DNA of 64,000 bases from the NCBI GenBank assembly GCA_021234155.1, contig JAJEKV010000004.1, positions 10,916,109 to 10,980,108 on the forward strand, written 5' to 3'. A program made the position numbers and the translations under genes. This document shows, piece after piece, positions 45,174 through 55,370 of the stretch. The stretch comes from Isoetes taiwanensis. Lineage: Eukaryota > Streptophyta > Lycopodiopsida > Isoetales > Isoetaceae. Below the pieces are notes generated by a model. It ran no database searches. It was not told where the DNA came from and saw only the letters and a program-made list of their open reading frames with translations. Within the stretch, counting starts at the first letter, position 1. Each line of letters starts with the position of its first letter.

Positions 45174-45930
45174 GAATACATCTCCCGCGCCCTGGTATCT
45201 ATATATACATACTTGAAATTGAGGTTGTAAAATAAAACGACTAGATTTGATTGAGGTAAGGGTATTCTTTTTGAACGAATCTTCATGAGCATATGCTCTT
45301 TTAAATACTCTTTAAGGGCATCTCTGGGGTGAATACATCTCCCACGCCATGGTAACTATATATGGAAAATTTCAAATATACCCCTCAGGTTTGCAAATAT
45401 TCCAAAAATACCCCCGAAAACAGGGTATTTGGCTCAAATGGCAACAATGTTTTTGTGATCGATCAAATAAAAAAGTGCCCTTCATAAACACTGTAGGTGA
45501 GGTTGAAGCCTACCTAGTAGCGGTAGAATTGTCTCAATAGGAGTTGGAACCTTCAAGTTACAGTGGTTTAAGTAAGTGCAATAAAAAACAACTCAAATGA
45601 GCATAACTTGTGACTTTCAACTCCAATTTAAATGAATTTGATCTTATTGGAAAGATCTCATTCTAATCTAAAATTTTTGTGAGGGCAACTTTTTCATTTT
45701 AAGAGCCATAATAACTATATTACTATATTTATGAAAATGCTCTTGATTTGGGGGGTATTTCTAGAATACTTGCAAACTTGAGGGGTATATTTGAAATTTT
45801 TCCCTATATATATACATACTTGAAGCCAGGTGATGAAATGATTATATTATATTAAACCAATCGGAGGGTAGCGATTCTTTCTCAAGGAATATTCATGATA
45901 TGGTTTTTTCAACAAGAAATTGTGAGTAAC
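45174..45930. repeat. Tandem duplication, second copy interrupted by a MITE
   Basis: Copy one (45174-45300) reads gaatacatctcccgcgcc, ggtatc, tatatatacatacttgaa and gattctttttgaacgaa-like sequence. Copy two starts at 45331 with gaatacatctcccacgcc and ggtaac, is split at 45364-45804 by the MITE, and resumes with tatatacatacttgaag. Copy one therefore preserves the empty target site. The duplication lies just upstream of the FBL4-like start codon. Confidence 0.85.
45364..45804. mobile_element. Hairpin MITE, about 441 bp
   Basis: Left end GGAAAATTTCAAATATACCC and right end the inverse of GGGAAAAATTTCAAATATAC, with about 60 bp of strong terminal inverted repeat. Weaker pairing continues to the centre (ggagttggaac against its inverse near 45625). 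It is flanked by TATATAT on both sides. The extra T/A repeat at the target makes the exact duplication length ambiguous at 7-9 bases. It has no coding capacity. Its ends share the TACCCCT phrase with the element at 26382. Confidence 0.85.
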
Positions 45931-46630
45931 ATTTTGAGGTCCACTGGAACATCTTTGTAAGTCAGGGTTAGCTAGCATTTTTGGGGTTGCCCAAAGGGCA
46001 AACCAGGGGTCTGGCGTATGCTATGGTATCATGTTATATTCTATGTATATTTTGTATTCAATGGTGCAGTCTTAATGGAGTTAGTGTGAAGTAGCATAGC
46101 CACGATTTCTTATGAAATAGACAAAAATTACATCCGTTCTTCCATTCCGGTAGCCCTTAGGTACGAGCATCTAGTTTTTATGAGCTTCTAATTTCGAGCT
46201 CCACTTGTTATTCTACTCTGTCAAAAACAGATATACGTTCCTTCTTTGCTTGTTGTTTCATTGCATCTTGGCTAATTCAATGATGTGGAAGGATTCACAA
46301 CAAAGTTGTTATCTCTTCTGTTGAGAAGGATAAGCTTGTTGGTTCTACTACCATTTTGAAACTGGTATGTTAATCCCTTCTTTAGAAAAGCATAGCTCTG
46401 ACTTTGTTTGAAGGAAACAAAATAAAAAATAGTGAATTAAGTAAAAATTATCCATTCTTCACGAATCCATGTTACAAAACCCCTTTCTTATTTTTTCATT
46501 TTGAAGGACAAAAGCCAAAAAGTTTATTAATCAGATATAAAAAGCATAAAATTTACACGTCTCATCTAACTATATAAGCATAAAAAGATGCCACAGGAGC
46601 ACGAGCCTGAAGCACAATGTACTTACTGCA
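45931..46630. other. Intergenic, hairpin and LINE tail region
   Basis: A hairpin GGTTGCCC-AAA-GGGCAAACC lies at 45985-46004. The stretch near 46480-46500 is T-rich on the plus strand and could be the poly(A) end of the minus-strand LINE remnant that follows. No gene is seen. Confidence 0.45.
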
Positions 46631-46640
46631 CTATAGGAGA

Positions 46641-47593
46641 CTAATGATAAGAATCAATCTGAATCCAAATATGTTCCGTCACTTTTGACTCGAGAGAGGA
46701 ACACTCGTAAGTCATTAGTATCTTTTTTTGGGCCGCCGTAATAACATCACGCGCAGATGAATGAATGCCCTGAAAAATGTGACGTCTGTGACTCTCCCAT
46801 ATCGACCACAGGAGCCAACCAGAACCAATATGAAATGCCCTCTGTTTAGCTAGGGCCCATGCATTGGGATAGGACATCAAGAGGATGCATCGGCAACCCA
46901 ATGCACTGTTAAACAAACCTTGTAGCCAGGACCACGTTGGCTAAACCTCTAGGCAATAAAAAAGACAGTGCTCAAGAGTCTCAACGTCTAAAAGGGAGAG
47001 CGGGCATATTGAAGATATGCAATGATCATAACGATGTCGGAAGGCAATGACACACAGGCACCTGTGGATAACCTGCCATCGAAGTACAGAAACTTTAGGG
47101 TTGAGCAACTTATCTCAAAGCTAGTGCCATGTACGATGCAGAGTGGGTTGTGGAACCTATAGGTGCCATCCATCTGGCAATGAGAGGGGTTGTGGTGTTA
47201 AGAGAAGGTGATATACTGATTTGACAAAGTGCTTGCTTTGTGAATATTTTCATGATAGTCCCAAGGCACCCTTTTGGTAATGTCAATCTGCACCATAAGA
47301 GGTAATTTTCTGCGGCCTTCTCCCGTACAGACACATCCCAACGAGAGAGCAGGAACTTTGCCTGAAATTCAGGCCAAGACAATGGGCAACCAACTTCATA
47401 CCATGCTTGAATAGAGACAACACCTGCAAGAAGCCATCGTCTGTGTGTAAGGGAATGAATTAATGCATCCAGTTGAGGTGATGAGGGGTTTAGAGGCAAT
47501 GGTTCCCACTATCATGGAGTCTTCAATAGGGTGTGCGTGTGTCTTTTTGTCAAATGTATGCCCATGTCTTAGGTATAAAGTTCTTTTTTCCAA
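46641..47593 (-). pseudogene. LINE ORF2 C-terminal remnant with RVT zinc-binding domain
   Basis: Broken minus-strand frames contain KVSVLRWQVIHRCLCV, RHRYDHCISSICPLS, DVETLEHCLFYC and, after a stop, PTWSWLQGLFNSALGCR and WLLWSIWESHRRHIFQGIHS. The spacing C-x3-CPLS...ET-x-EHCLFYC and the following W are the pattern of the reverse-transcriptase zinc-binding domain found at the end of plant L1 ORF2. Upstream pieces (47499-47110) continue the post-RT region. The RT itself is not recognisable, so this is a decayed or deleted copy. Confidence 0.7.
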
Positions 47594-49580
47594 TAAATTA
47601 TTGTGTATGATAAACTTCCAAAGTTTGAGTTTGGTATTGTGAAAGGGTTTTCTCGCATGGTTGGGCTAAGATTTCTGTGGTGTATCGTATAAAAAATCGT
47701 ATATCTTGCCATGTTTGAGGAGCTTAATGTCATTTAGAGGTCATGTTGCTTTTTTGGGTTTTTATATGGCTTTTATTTTGAAAGGTTAAAAAGAATAAAA
47801 AATTTTTGGAGGCCGTTTTTCCGGGGCGTGGATAGGAATGGATGCTCCCTTCTTTTTTTGGCTGGGGTAGCGGAGCAGAGGGAGAGAGCAGAGAAGGCGG
47901 CTTGAGCAGAGAGGTAGAGCAGAGAGGTAGAGAGCAGAGAGCAGAGAGGGCGGCTTGAAGCCCAGAGATGGTATGGCGGATGAAGCAATCGGCTATGGCG
48001 GATGGTGGCATATTCTCTAGTGGCAGCGCTAATTTGTGGCATGTTGGCTTTGCTGCTGTTTGCTTGTAGCATTTAGGTATCTGAATGCCTTGCTTTGCTG
48101 CTGCTTGTTTGTAGCATTTATGCATTTATGCAGGATAGGTAAGATGGCATTAAAAGGGTTCTAGTGAGGCTGACATGGCCTGGAGGTTCAAATCCTCCAG
48201 CCCTGGTGTAAACAGCCATGTCTGTACATTGTACAGGTGCATCCAGTTGCTACAAAGATGATTGATTCCGAGATTGCGCAAGATTGATTTTGGCAGCAGG
48301 ATTCATTCAAGCAGTTCAAAATTTTGGATTGACTGCAGGATTAATTGGGGGAGCAGTGCAGGGTCGATTGGGGTAGTTTGGTTTAGCACAGGCAGTCTGG
48401 TTTAGCAGAGAGACCATGGTTTTGTAGAAATTGTTAATGCTATGGTTTATTATGCCAATGCTATTTTCAATCGAGACCATAGGGAATGGCATGGTGAATT
48501 TTTGGGAAATTGTTAATAGCCATGGATCTGGCACAATACTAGGAATATGTCGTCAATCAATGGCTCCCAATCAACGTTATTGTGTATGATTTGGTGGCCT
48601 TTAGGATGTTTTGGGACATTTTGTCTTTGCTTACTCTTTAAGGGGATTTTGTCTTTAGGATGGAAGGCCATATATTTTTCAAAATACAAATAAACGAATT
48701 ACTTTGGTCTAACAATCAAGATCATGATGCACCTTTTCATTAAAAAAGAGCGCTAAAGCAAGGACAATAGTGAGAGGAGGACTTGTGCTCATGTTAATTA
48801 ACTTGCATAGTTTGTTAATAATCTTATGATTGTCCCTTGTTCCCAAATTAAACCCCGGGTTAAACCTGGTCACTCAAATAGTCAAGTAGATACACAACTT
48901 GATCGAGGGCACTTGTAGATGGGTTTGTAGCGACTTGTAGATGAAGGTGTAACCAAATTTATGAAACTGATTATAAAAATATGGTGAGGGGTCTGGTTGG
49001 ATTTAGATAATTGATTGTATAAATATGGTGGGGGGTTGGAGGAATTTATAGAACTCAGTGTATATATATAGTAGGGGCTATATCTAGAGTTTCTAAAAAA
49101 TTTCGTATAAGGGGGTTTTTTCTAATAAAGGCCTTTTTCTTTAACGTTGTACATGCACATACCATATAGACTTTACATTAGCTACACCCCCCAGGATGTG
49201 ACTTCTTGAGGGGGGGAAGAGACTTCCTCTTGAACATTCCATAAAACTAACCGCATTGACTTTGTGATAGGATCAATTCAGATGAGACTGCTAGTTTCTC
49301 AAGGGAATTTGAGGTTGCCTCCTAGGCATCCGGCAAGGCAGTAACCTCATCAACCAAATTATCCACTGAAGCGGATCAAAGTGACCACGGTGGGATGCAA
49401 TAGGAGGAGAAGAGCTACATCAAGTAGGAACTGGGGGCTGGGATGCAGGGGAGTTAGATCCTTTAGCTGATTTTCGTGAAGAGCCGGTGGATGTTTCGGT
49501 GGTGGGTGGATGCCACGCCGATCAATATCCATGTACTGTACACAAGTCTTTGTTCTTGCGATCTCTGAAGCTCAGCCAGT
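47594..49580. other. Decayed sequence between LINE remnants
   Basis: A purine-rich agcagagaggtagag-type repeat occupies 47870-47960. Around 48170-48215 a tRNA T-arm-like GGAGGTTCAAATCCTCC is present without a matching acceptor stem. I see no RT motifs, so if the LINE halves on either side were once one element, most of ORF2 has been lost here. Confidence 0.5.
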
Positions 49581-49581
49581 C

Positions 49582-50542
49582 TTAACATTTGGTGATCCAG
49601 AGACTGAGGTGAAGGAGATGCAACTGGAAGAGTGGAGGGGCAGTCATAGTGGTGTGAGCTGATCTAGGAACATGGAGTGCCAAAGGAGCAGATGGAAGAC
49701 TCTGCTTGTGAACCTTGCGATATTGAGCAAAGAGAGGGGGTTCAAGAAATATGAGGGCTAGCTCAGGACCATTCAACAAGGAGAGCTTAAATAAAAAGAA
49801 CATGAACCCACTATGAACAATAATTATTTGCGGCAAATCATGATGAATGGGCCTTGCAACACAAATCTTAGTGATGCCATTGGTTATAGAGTGTTGCAAA
49901 TGGAGTTCAATCTCATTAGCAATGGCAGAAATGAACTCGGAATCCTGTAGCTCTGGAGGAAAATCTTCAATAGCAAACCAGAATGGGGGGGCACTTAAGG
50001 AATCTGGTTTAGCTGGAAAGAATTTAGGAACATACTGCTAATAGAGCAAGAAGTATTTCCAAACAGGATCAACGCCTCATTTTATGAGTTGAACAGCCGG
50101 TTCAGGAGATTCAAACATCAAAAGAAAGCAATGTCGATCTTTTGCCACAAGCTTGATAGATTGGTAAGCACGAATCCCTGCTTGTGAAGTTGCCCAGATA
50201 GCCAAGATCTCACGCGCGTCAGATCCAAGAAAGGGCAAGTGAAATGGCAAACCACGGAAGACGCAACCAACTGCTCCACATGTTGTCGATGATCTTCATG
50301 GCTAATATGTGCCACTAGGACCCCAAAGCGCTCAAAAGTTGCCCTGCACTCCTGAACCTCATAAAAGATTTCGTCTGATGGTAGCTGAATATCCATGGAG
50401 TCTTGCTTGGTTTGCATTGCTGGAGATAAGACACAACTTTTTTTCCTATTATTATCCACCATGATGGCAATGACCTCTGAGACACGAGCTGAGGTGGCAA
50501 GAGTCGCCAAGCCCTTTCAAAGCCGCTCAGAGAACCATACAC
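49582..50542 (-). pseudogene. Plant L1-type LINE ORF1 remnant (DUF4283-like)
   Basis: Minus-strand frames read SWLSGQLHKQGFVLTN, LWQKIDIAFFLLMFESPEPA and, after a stop, VWKYF, PPFWFAIEDFPPELQDSEFI, AIANEIELHLQHSITNGITK and CVARPIHHDLPQIIIVHSG. This follows the layout of plant LINE ORF1/DUF4283 proteins: an RNA-binding fold, then a strand of the type W-x-x-[IL]-x-x-[FL]-P and a run of RI-x-V. No CCHC knuckle was found. It is upstream, in minus sense, of the ORF2 remnant at 46.6-47.6 kb, as expected for one element with a deleted centre. Confidence 0.6.
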
Positions 50543-50659
50543 CCATAACTCGAGCTACTGTGTCGAATGATTTTCAAGGTGTAGAGATCGATGCAAGTCA
50601 AGGGATGGAAGAGGACGTCACCCCAGGCTGCTGCGGGAAAAGAGGGAAAACTCCTCCTA

Positions 50660-51090
50660 CCCTGAGGAACCTCCAATGCGTGTTGGACGTATCACTTGCC
50701 TTGTGGGCCAACTTGTGTAGGCCGCCCCACCACCCGAGTATTACCTCCACGATTAGTCCGCGCCAAGGAACTTCCAACCTGTGTTGGAGGTGCCACCTTT
50801 GCAACATTATTCTAAACAAGTGCTACTGGTTGCATATGTTCTGAAAAGCTTCCAACATGCAGTGGAGGTGCAGCCTATCCAGAGGAGCATTGCACAGGCA
50901 CGTGAGATCTCAACTGAAATGAGGGACCTCCAACATGTGTTGGAGGTGCTGCTAGCCCAAAAGCAACTCCAGCAGACAAAGAGAGTCTTGCCTGACCCGC
51001 AGAGCTTCCAACGTGTGTTGGAAGTGCTAATTGGCCAGAGCACACCGCCCAACCCGAGGAACCTCCAATGTGCGTTGGAGGTGCGACATT
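50660..51090. repeat. Minisatellite-like array of palindromic ACCTCCAAC...GTTGGAGGTGC motifs
   Basis: Six copies of a near-palindrome (core CCTCCAACATGTGTTGGAGG) occur near 50670, 50772, 50850, 50929, 51006 and 51061. In the minus-strand frame each reads about APPTHVGGS, separated by variable 10-25 residue linkers. The array lies just upstream (minus sense) of the DUF4283-like segment, so it was probably a repetitive N-terminal part of that protein. Spacing is irregular (about 55-104 bp). Confidence 0.75.
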
Positions 51091-51114
51091 ATTAGAAGAG
51101 TTTCCCAAGGGCAT

Positions 51115-52130
51115 ATGTTCAACGCATCCTCCAGTCTCACCAGATGTATGGCTAGAAGCTTGAACTATAGTCGAGGCAGCTATACTTGGAATAGAAACTG
51201 GAAGGTAACTGAGAAGAGGAGAGAGATGGAGTTCCTATCTCAATTGAGCCGACCCCATTCGTGCCATTAGAAGACGTGTTAGGCAACACTAAAGAATTGA
51301 GGTGCACTGAAGAAACCAAACTCTCGAAAGCCAAAAAAGCACCCTCGCGAGCCTTTTTGTGTGCATCGCATACACTTATTTTGGGAGAATCTACAACATA
51401 TTATTTTCTAATTCCACCATGCACCACGCTAGAATTACCAAAAAAAAAAACGTTTTGGAGGGTTGCGACTGGATCTTGTCATCTCCATGAAATGGGGGGC
51501 GAGCTTCCAGAGCTGAACAGTCCTTCCCAATAGGCCAATCTCTGAAAATATTAAGCACCACTAGAGGGATGCTCAAAGAGCTTCCCAACAAGCCAAAAAA
51601 TGCATGCAGAAGTTATGACCACAAGAAATTGCAGCCAAACTCTAGCACTGCCAAAAGAGTGTTGGGACTGTCAGGCGAGTTCTTTCCTCCAAAACGAAAA
51701 AATAACCATATAAATCATACATTGATGGAAAGATCATATGACAAGATTTCCAAAGAGTCTAAGAACACTCAGATCTGACATCAAAATCCCGAGCTATGAG
51801 CAAAAGAGCGGGGCTGAGACCATAAGCGCCATCATGAGCATCTCCGTCTATTTGAGACCGTCTCCAAGTCTTCCGAAGGGCCAAACCAAAAACTTTTTCT
51901 AGGTAATGTTGTTATGCACACTAAAGACCAAATATGTATAGAACATTCATGAAACACACACGAGCCACACAACGTGGATAAATGCCATGGAGGGCATTTA
52001 AGCCATGTGGAAGAGAATGATGTGTGCTCGAACCCTACAATAACCAACAGATTAACACATAAGCATGAGGAATAGGGATAGAGAATCTTACCTCCACAAT
52101 ATGCTTATGATATTGCCCTAGCGTACATGT
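51115..52130. other. Intergenic, no gene seen
   Basis: Short frames only. No motif, RNA gene or terminal repeat was recognised. Confidence 0.5.
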
Positions 52131-52153
52131 TAGCACCTACCTATGGTAGGGAG

Positions 52154-52452
52154 TGATACGATCTGGGTGCCATGGGTTATCTCGTAGAGGTTGGGCCTCA
52201 TGAAGGATCTGCCCTTTTGATGTGTTGGTTATCATGAGAGGTGCTAGTGCGTAACATTGGATACCAGAGTCAAGATTCAAATCCTCGCGGTAACATTGGT
52301 GTGTTCCATATGATTTGGCGTGCATCGGAGGAGGGGGGGAATTCATATGATTTGGGTGATGGGGTATGGGATAAAGCCTCGTAGCAGTTGGGCTCATGAA
52401 GAATCCACTCTTTTCGTGTGTTGGTTATAACTAGAGGTGCTAGTGCGTACCA
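52154..52452 (+). mobile_element. Complete TRIM (miniature LTR retrotransposon), about 300 bp
   Basis: Left LTR 52154-52256 (TGATACG...GTAACA), primer site TTGGATACCAGAGTC (52257-52271, a diverged initiator-Met match), internal segment including caagattcaaatcctcg and gtaacattggtgtg, polypurine run GGAGGAGGGGGGA (about 52326-52340), and right LTR 52343-52452 (ending GTACCA). It has the same layout as the copy at 26808, with about 70-75% identity. It encodes no protein. I could not see a clean target duplication. Confidence 0.83.
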
Positions 52453-52899
52453 TTGATCATCCTCGATCAAGAAGTTATATGGCAATGCTCGGGGGAGTGG
52501 CTATGAAAGCAAGAGAATGAGAAAGAAAGTTATAAATGTTGATACCAAAGCCTTGAACCAAATATTTAGCTAAATTAATACATTGAAATAAGGTTTTTAA
52601 TACTAGTTCGATCATTGAGGAAAATAAGCAAGGCCTTTATTATTAGGAACATTATAGATTTGGATGTTGAGTCTTGGGGTATTTCATATTGGCAAGAGGG
52701 CTATTGATAAGGCAGGCAAGTTATTTGCAAATAGGCTGAGGGTCCATTTTTTTTGTCCTTCTCCCAGGCCCTATAGAGATATCCATGAAGACTGGACATG
52801 GGAATAGGATCGGCCATGAACGTTGGAAGTGGGACCTTGGGCTTGAAAACCACATTGATCCTAGCATAGCCCATAATGCAACCTTGACGACCCAATTGA

Positions 52900-53600
52900 G
52901 CACAAATCTGGGTACCCTAGGAGAACCGAGGACAGGTACCTCTAGGAACCCCGACTAAGGTACAACTCACTATAGAGAAGAGTTCAAGCTTAGCTTCAAT
53001 ACCTGACATCAGAGGCTAATCCATTGTACCCTGCCTTCAACATAACATTCCCAAATCTAGTGAGGTCATATTACCAAATACCCTCAGTCAATAGGAACTC
53101 CCTCTATCTTACTACTAACTCCGTTATGTGGTGCTCAGTTACTCCATAGCCTCCATAGGCTGGTGGGCTCTATGCACAGGCCGCATATAATGGAAACTAA
53201 GGGGTCTAAACTAGAAGCATCATCTAAACAAGGCTACTAGGTCTCTACCTCCCTTTCCAATACAAGAGGAGCAAACATGATCAACCAACATTATATATCC
53301 ACATAACATGATAATAAACGAGAATAACATCAAATCCTAATCACATGCATCAAACTGACACTTAGGATTCATTGATTAGGGTTCAAGTATCGAACTGAGG
53401 GTTCTAGGAGGGCTCTACTAGAGATACACGATGCTAACTCATCTGGAATCCTAACTTCCAGATGATAACTAACGAAACCACTCCAAATACCTGCTCCAGA
53501 GGAACTTCCACTCATTCCTAGCGTGTCCATGCAAGGTCAGGCTTGAGCTTTGACATTTTCTTCTGTAGTGTTAAAAGAACTTGTTGCTTGTAGCCTAGTC
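52900..53600 (-). repeat. Diverged solo LTR related to the chromovirus LTR
   Basis: The block ttatgtggtgctcagttact to ggccgcatataatgg (53130-53192) and the following block to ctctacctccc (53245-53260) align with the chromovirus LTR at about 70%. The relevant LTR phrases are atgcggtgctaagcc, agccgcatttaatgg and aggcctctacccc. The plus-strand order is the same. No internal region or second LTR is nearby. Boundaries are estimates. Confidence 0.6.
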
Positions 53601-54929
53601 CAAGACCTCTGTAAATGGCAAGGTATACAGGAAGCCTGGTCTCTGCTACATACTTCCATGCTTTATTTTGGCTGAACTAAATGCCAGACAATTGAGTTAA
53701 TGATCTCATTTTGGCCTTGAGCTCACTGCTTGTTGGTATCTAGTTTGCTCAAGCAAATGCGGTCCTTGAATCTAAGCTACTTAATCAAGTAAAACATACA
53801 CAAGAAGATTGTACTATTTTTTCGAAAAGGAGTCCCAATTAGGTTACTCCTACAATATATCACTTGAAAACCCATTTTGTTCCCACGACATGGCTCTTCT
53901 ATGGTCTGCTTGTGGAGGGATTGAGCGCTCTAGATACAATTCTTTTCCTCAAAACTTCTATTCTTCAGGTATAGTGGAGGTGAAGAATAGAAGTTTTCGT
54001 GGCTTTCTTTTGTTTTTATTTCCTCTCTACGTGGTTCTCTTTCTTCCTTTGTTCTATAACAATGTTACTATTTTTATTATTTTTTCTATTTTATTTTTTG
54101 CATTTCAACCTAGATACTAGAGAGTGGCAAAAAAAAAGTGAAGACTGCATGAAAATTCATAATTTCCTGCACCTTGTGCTCGCGATCAATTGGAAGATTA
54201 ATGCAACGTTTGTATTATTTGGGTCAATATACGTAGCCTGATATGATTTGGTCGTTTAGTCATTTTTTCTTGCTGGTCCTCGTTGGCTTCATCATACTTC
54301 TACAAGTTTGTAATGCATGATGAGTTGTTTTGTCGGGGTATTTGGCAAATCCATTATTAGGCGGGGTTTAATCAATTGCTTCTTGGTTTTTGAGCCATGC
54401 TTATATTGATATAGAGGCAGGACATAGTCATTTGAAGAAAGGATGGTATGTTAAACAATGTAAGCTAGCTCTAATTTTTACTACGATCCAAAATAAGGAA
54501 GAGAGCAAAAGGCAAACGTAAAGGCGCAAAACTCTCAAGAAATAGAAAAGTGAGCACTTGGTCATACTAATAATAACTGTTTTTAAGCTCAAATGTTATC
54601 AGATGTATTATCGGTTCATATTTTTTTAAATCTAAAAACTATTGTTTAATCAAACTGACTGTTATAGCTCCAAGTGCCATTTGTACTACTCTTTTATGCT
54701 AACAAGTCTGAACATAATGATTAATGAGACTAATAATCCAGCAATCAAGTCTACCAAAATGGAAGTCTCCAAGCTAGTTATATATCTCTTTACCATGTAC
54801 TTTACATTTGCCTAAGACATATCTGATGTTACAGATCCTACAATGCATGATCCAAACTTCAAGTGTACACATTTCTTTTTATGTCAAGTCTTCGGCCATT
54901 TTGTGCAGCTTGAAGATTAGCCGTAAGTT

Positions 54930-55085
54930 CTAGAAGGTGATATAAATAAAGGTGCCCATGGTTAGAAGAAAGATTATGAGTAGAAGAAAGGGTGTCAATT
55001 TAGCCACATCAGTCCTAGAAGGTGATATAAATAGAAGTGCCCATGATTAGAAGAAAGGTTATGAGCGGAAGAAGAAGTGTTCGAT
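54930..55085. repeat. Tandem duplication, 84-bp unit
   Basis: Both copies share ctagaaggtgatataaata, gtgcccatg and ttagaagaaaga. Divergence is about 10%. Confidence 0.85.
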
Positions 55086-55179
55086 GCGTATCAATCACAA
55101 CAATCGAACAGAAACAATTCTGATAGCAATCTGATCCACTTTCCTTAATATAGGGGAGATAAAGAGAAGCCGCCGCAAT

Positions 55180-55370
55180 AAATTTCTTGCATTATATTAT
55201 ATCATTGCCTTTTTATATTAGTAGATAGCTCGCAATGCGCGGCTACCCACTTTAACCAATGCACCAAACCTGTTGAGATGCAAGAATGAAAATTTCTTGT
55301 ACTATATTACATCATTTCCTTTTTATGTTAGTGGATAGCTCGCAATACGCAGCTACCTACTTCAACACTA
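55180..55370. repeat. Direct duplication, about 112-bp spacing
   Basis: 55180-55256 and 55292-55368 share aatttcttg, cctttttat, gatagctcgcaat and gctacc. Differences are scattered substitutions. Confidence 0.8.

Noticed and set aside
48170-48215. tRNA-like T arm GGAGGTTCAAATCCTCC
   Set aside because: No anticodon arm or matching acceptor strand upstream, and no clear A box. It may be a SINE fragment or chance, so I called neither a tRNA gene nor a SINE.
50660-51090. CRISPR-like spaced palindromic repeats
   Set aside because: The host is a plant, the spacing is irregular (55-104 bp), and the repeats are diverged and in a coding frame of a LINE remnant.
53809-54241. Hydrophobic plus-strand frames
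   Set aside because: Same reason: T-rich composition, no motif, and overlapping frames both look hydrophobic.
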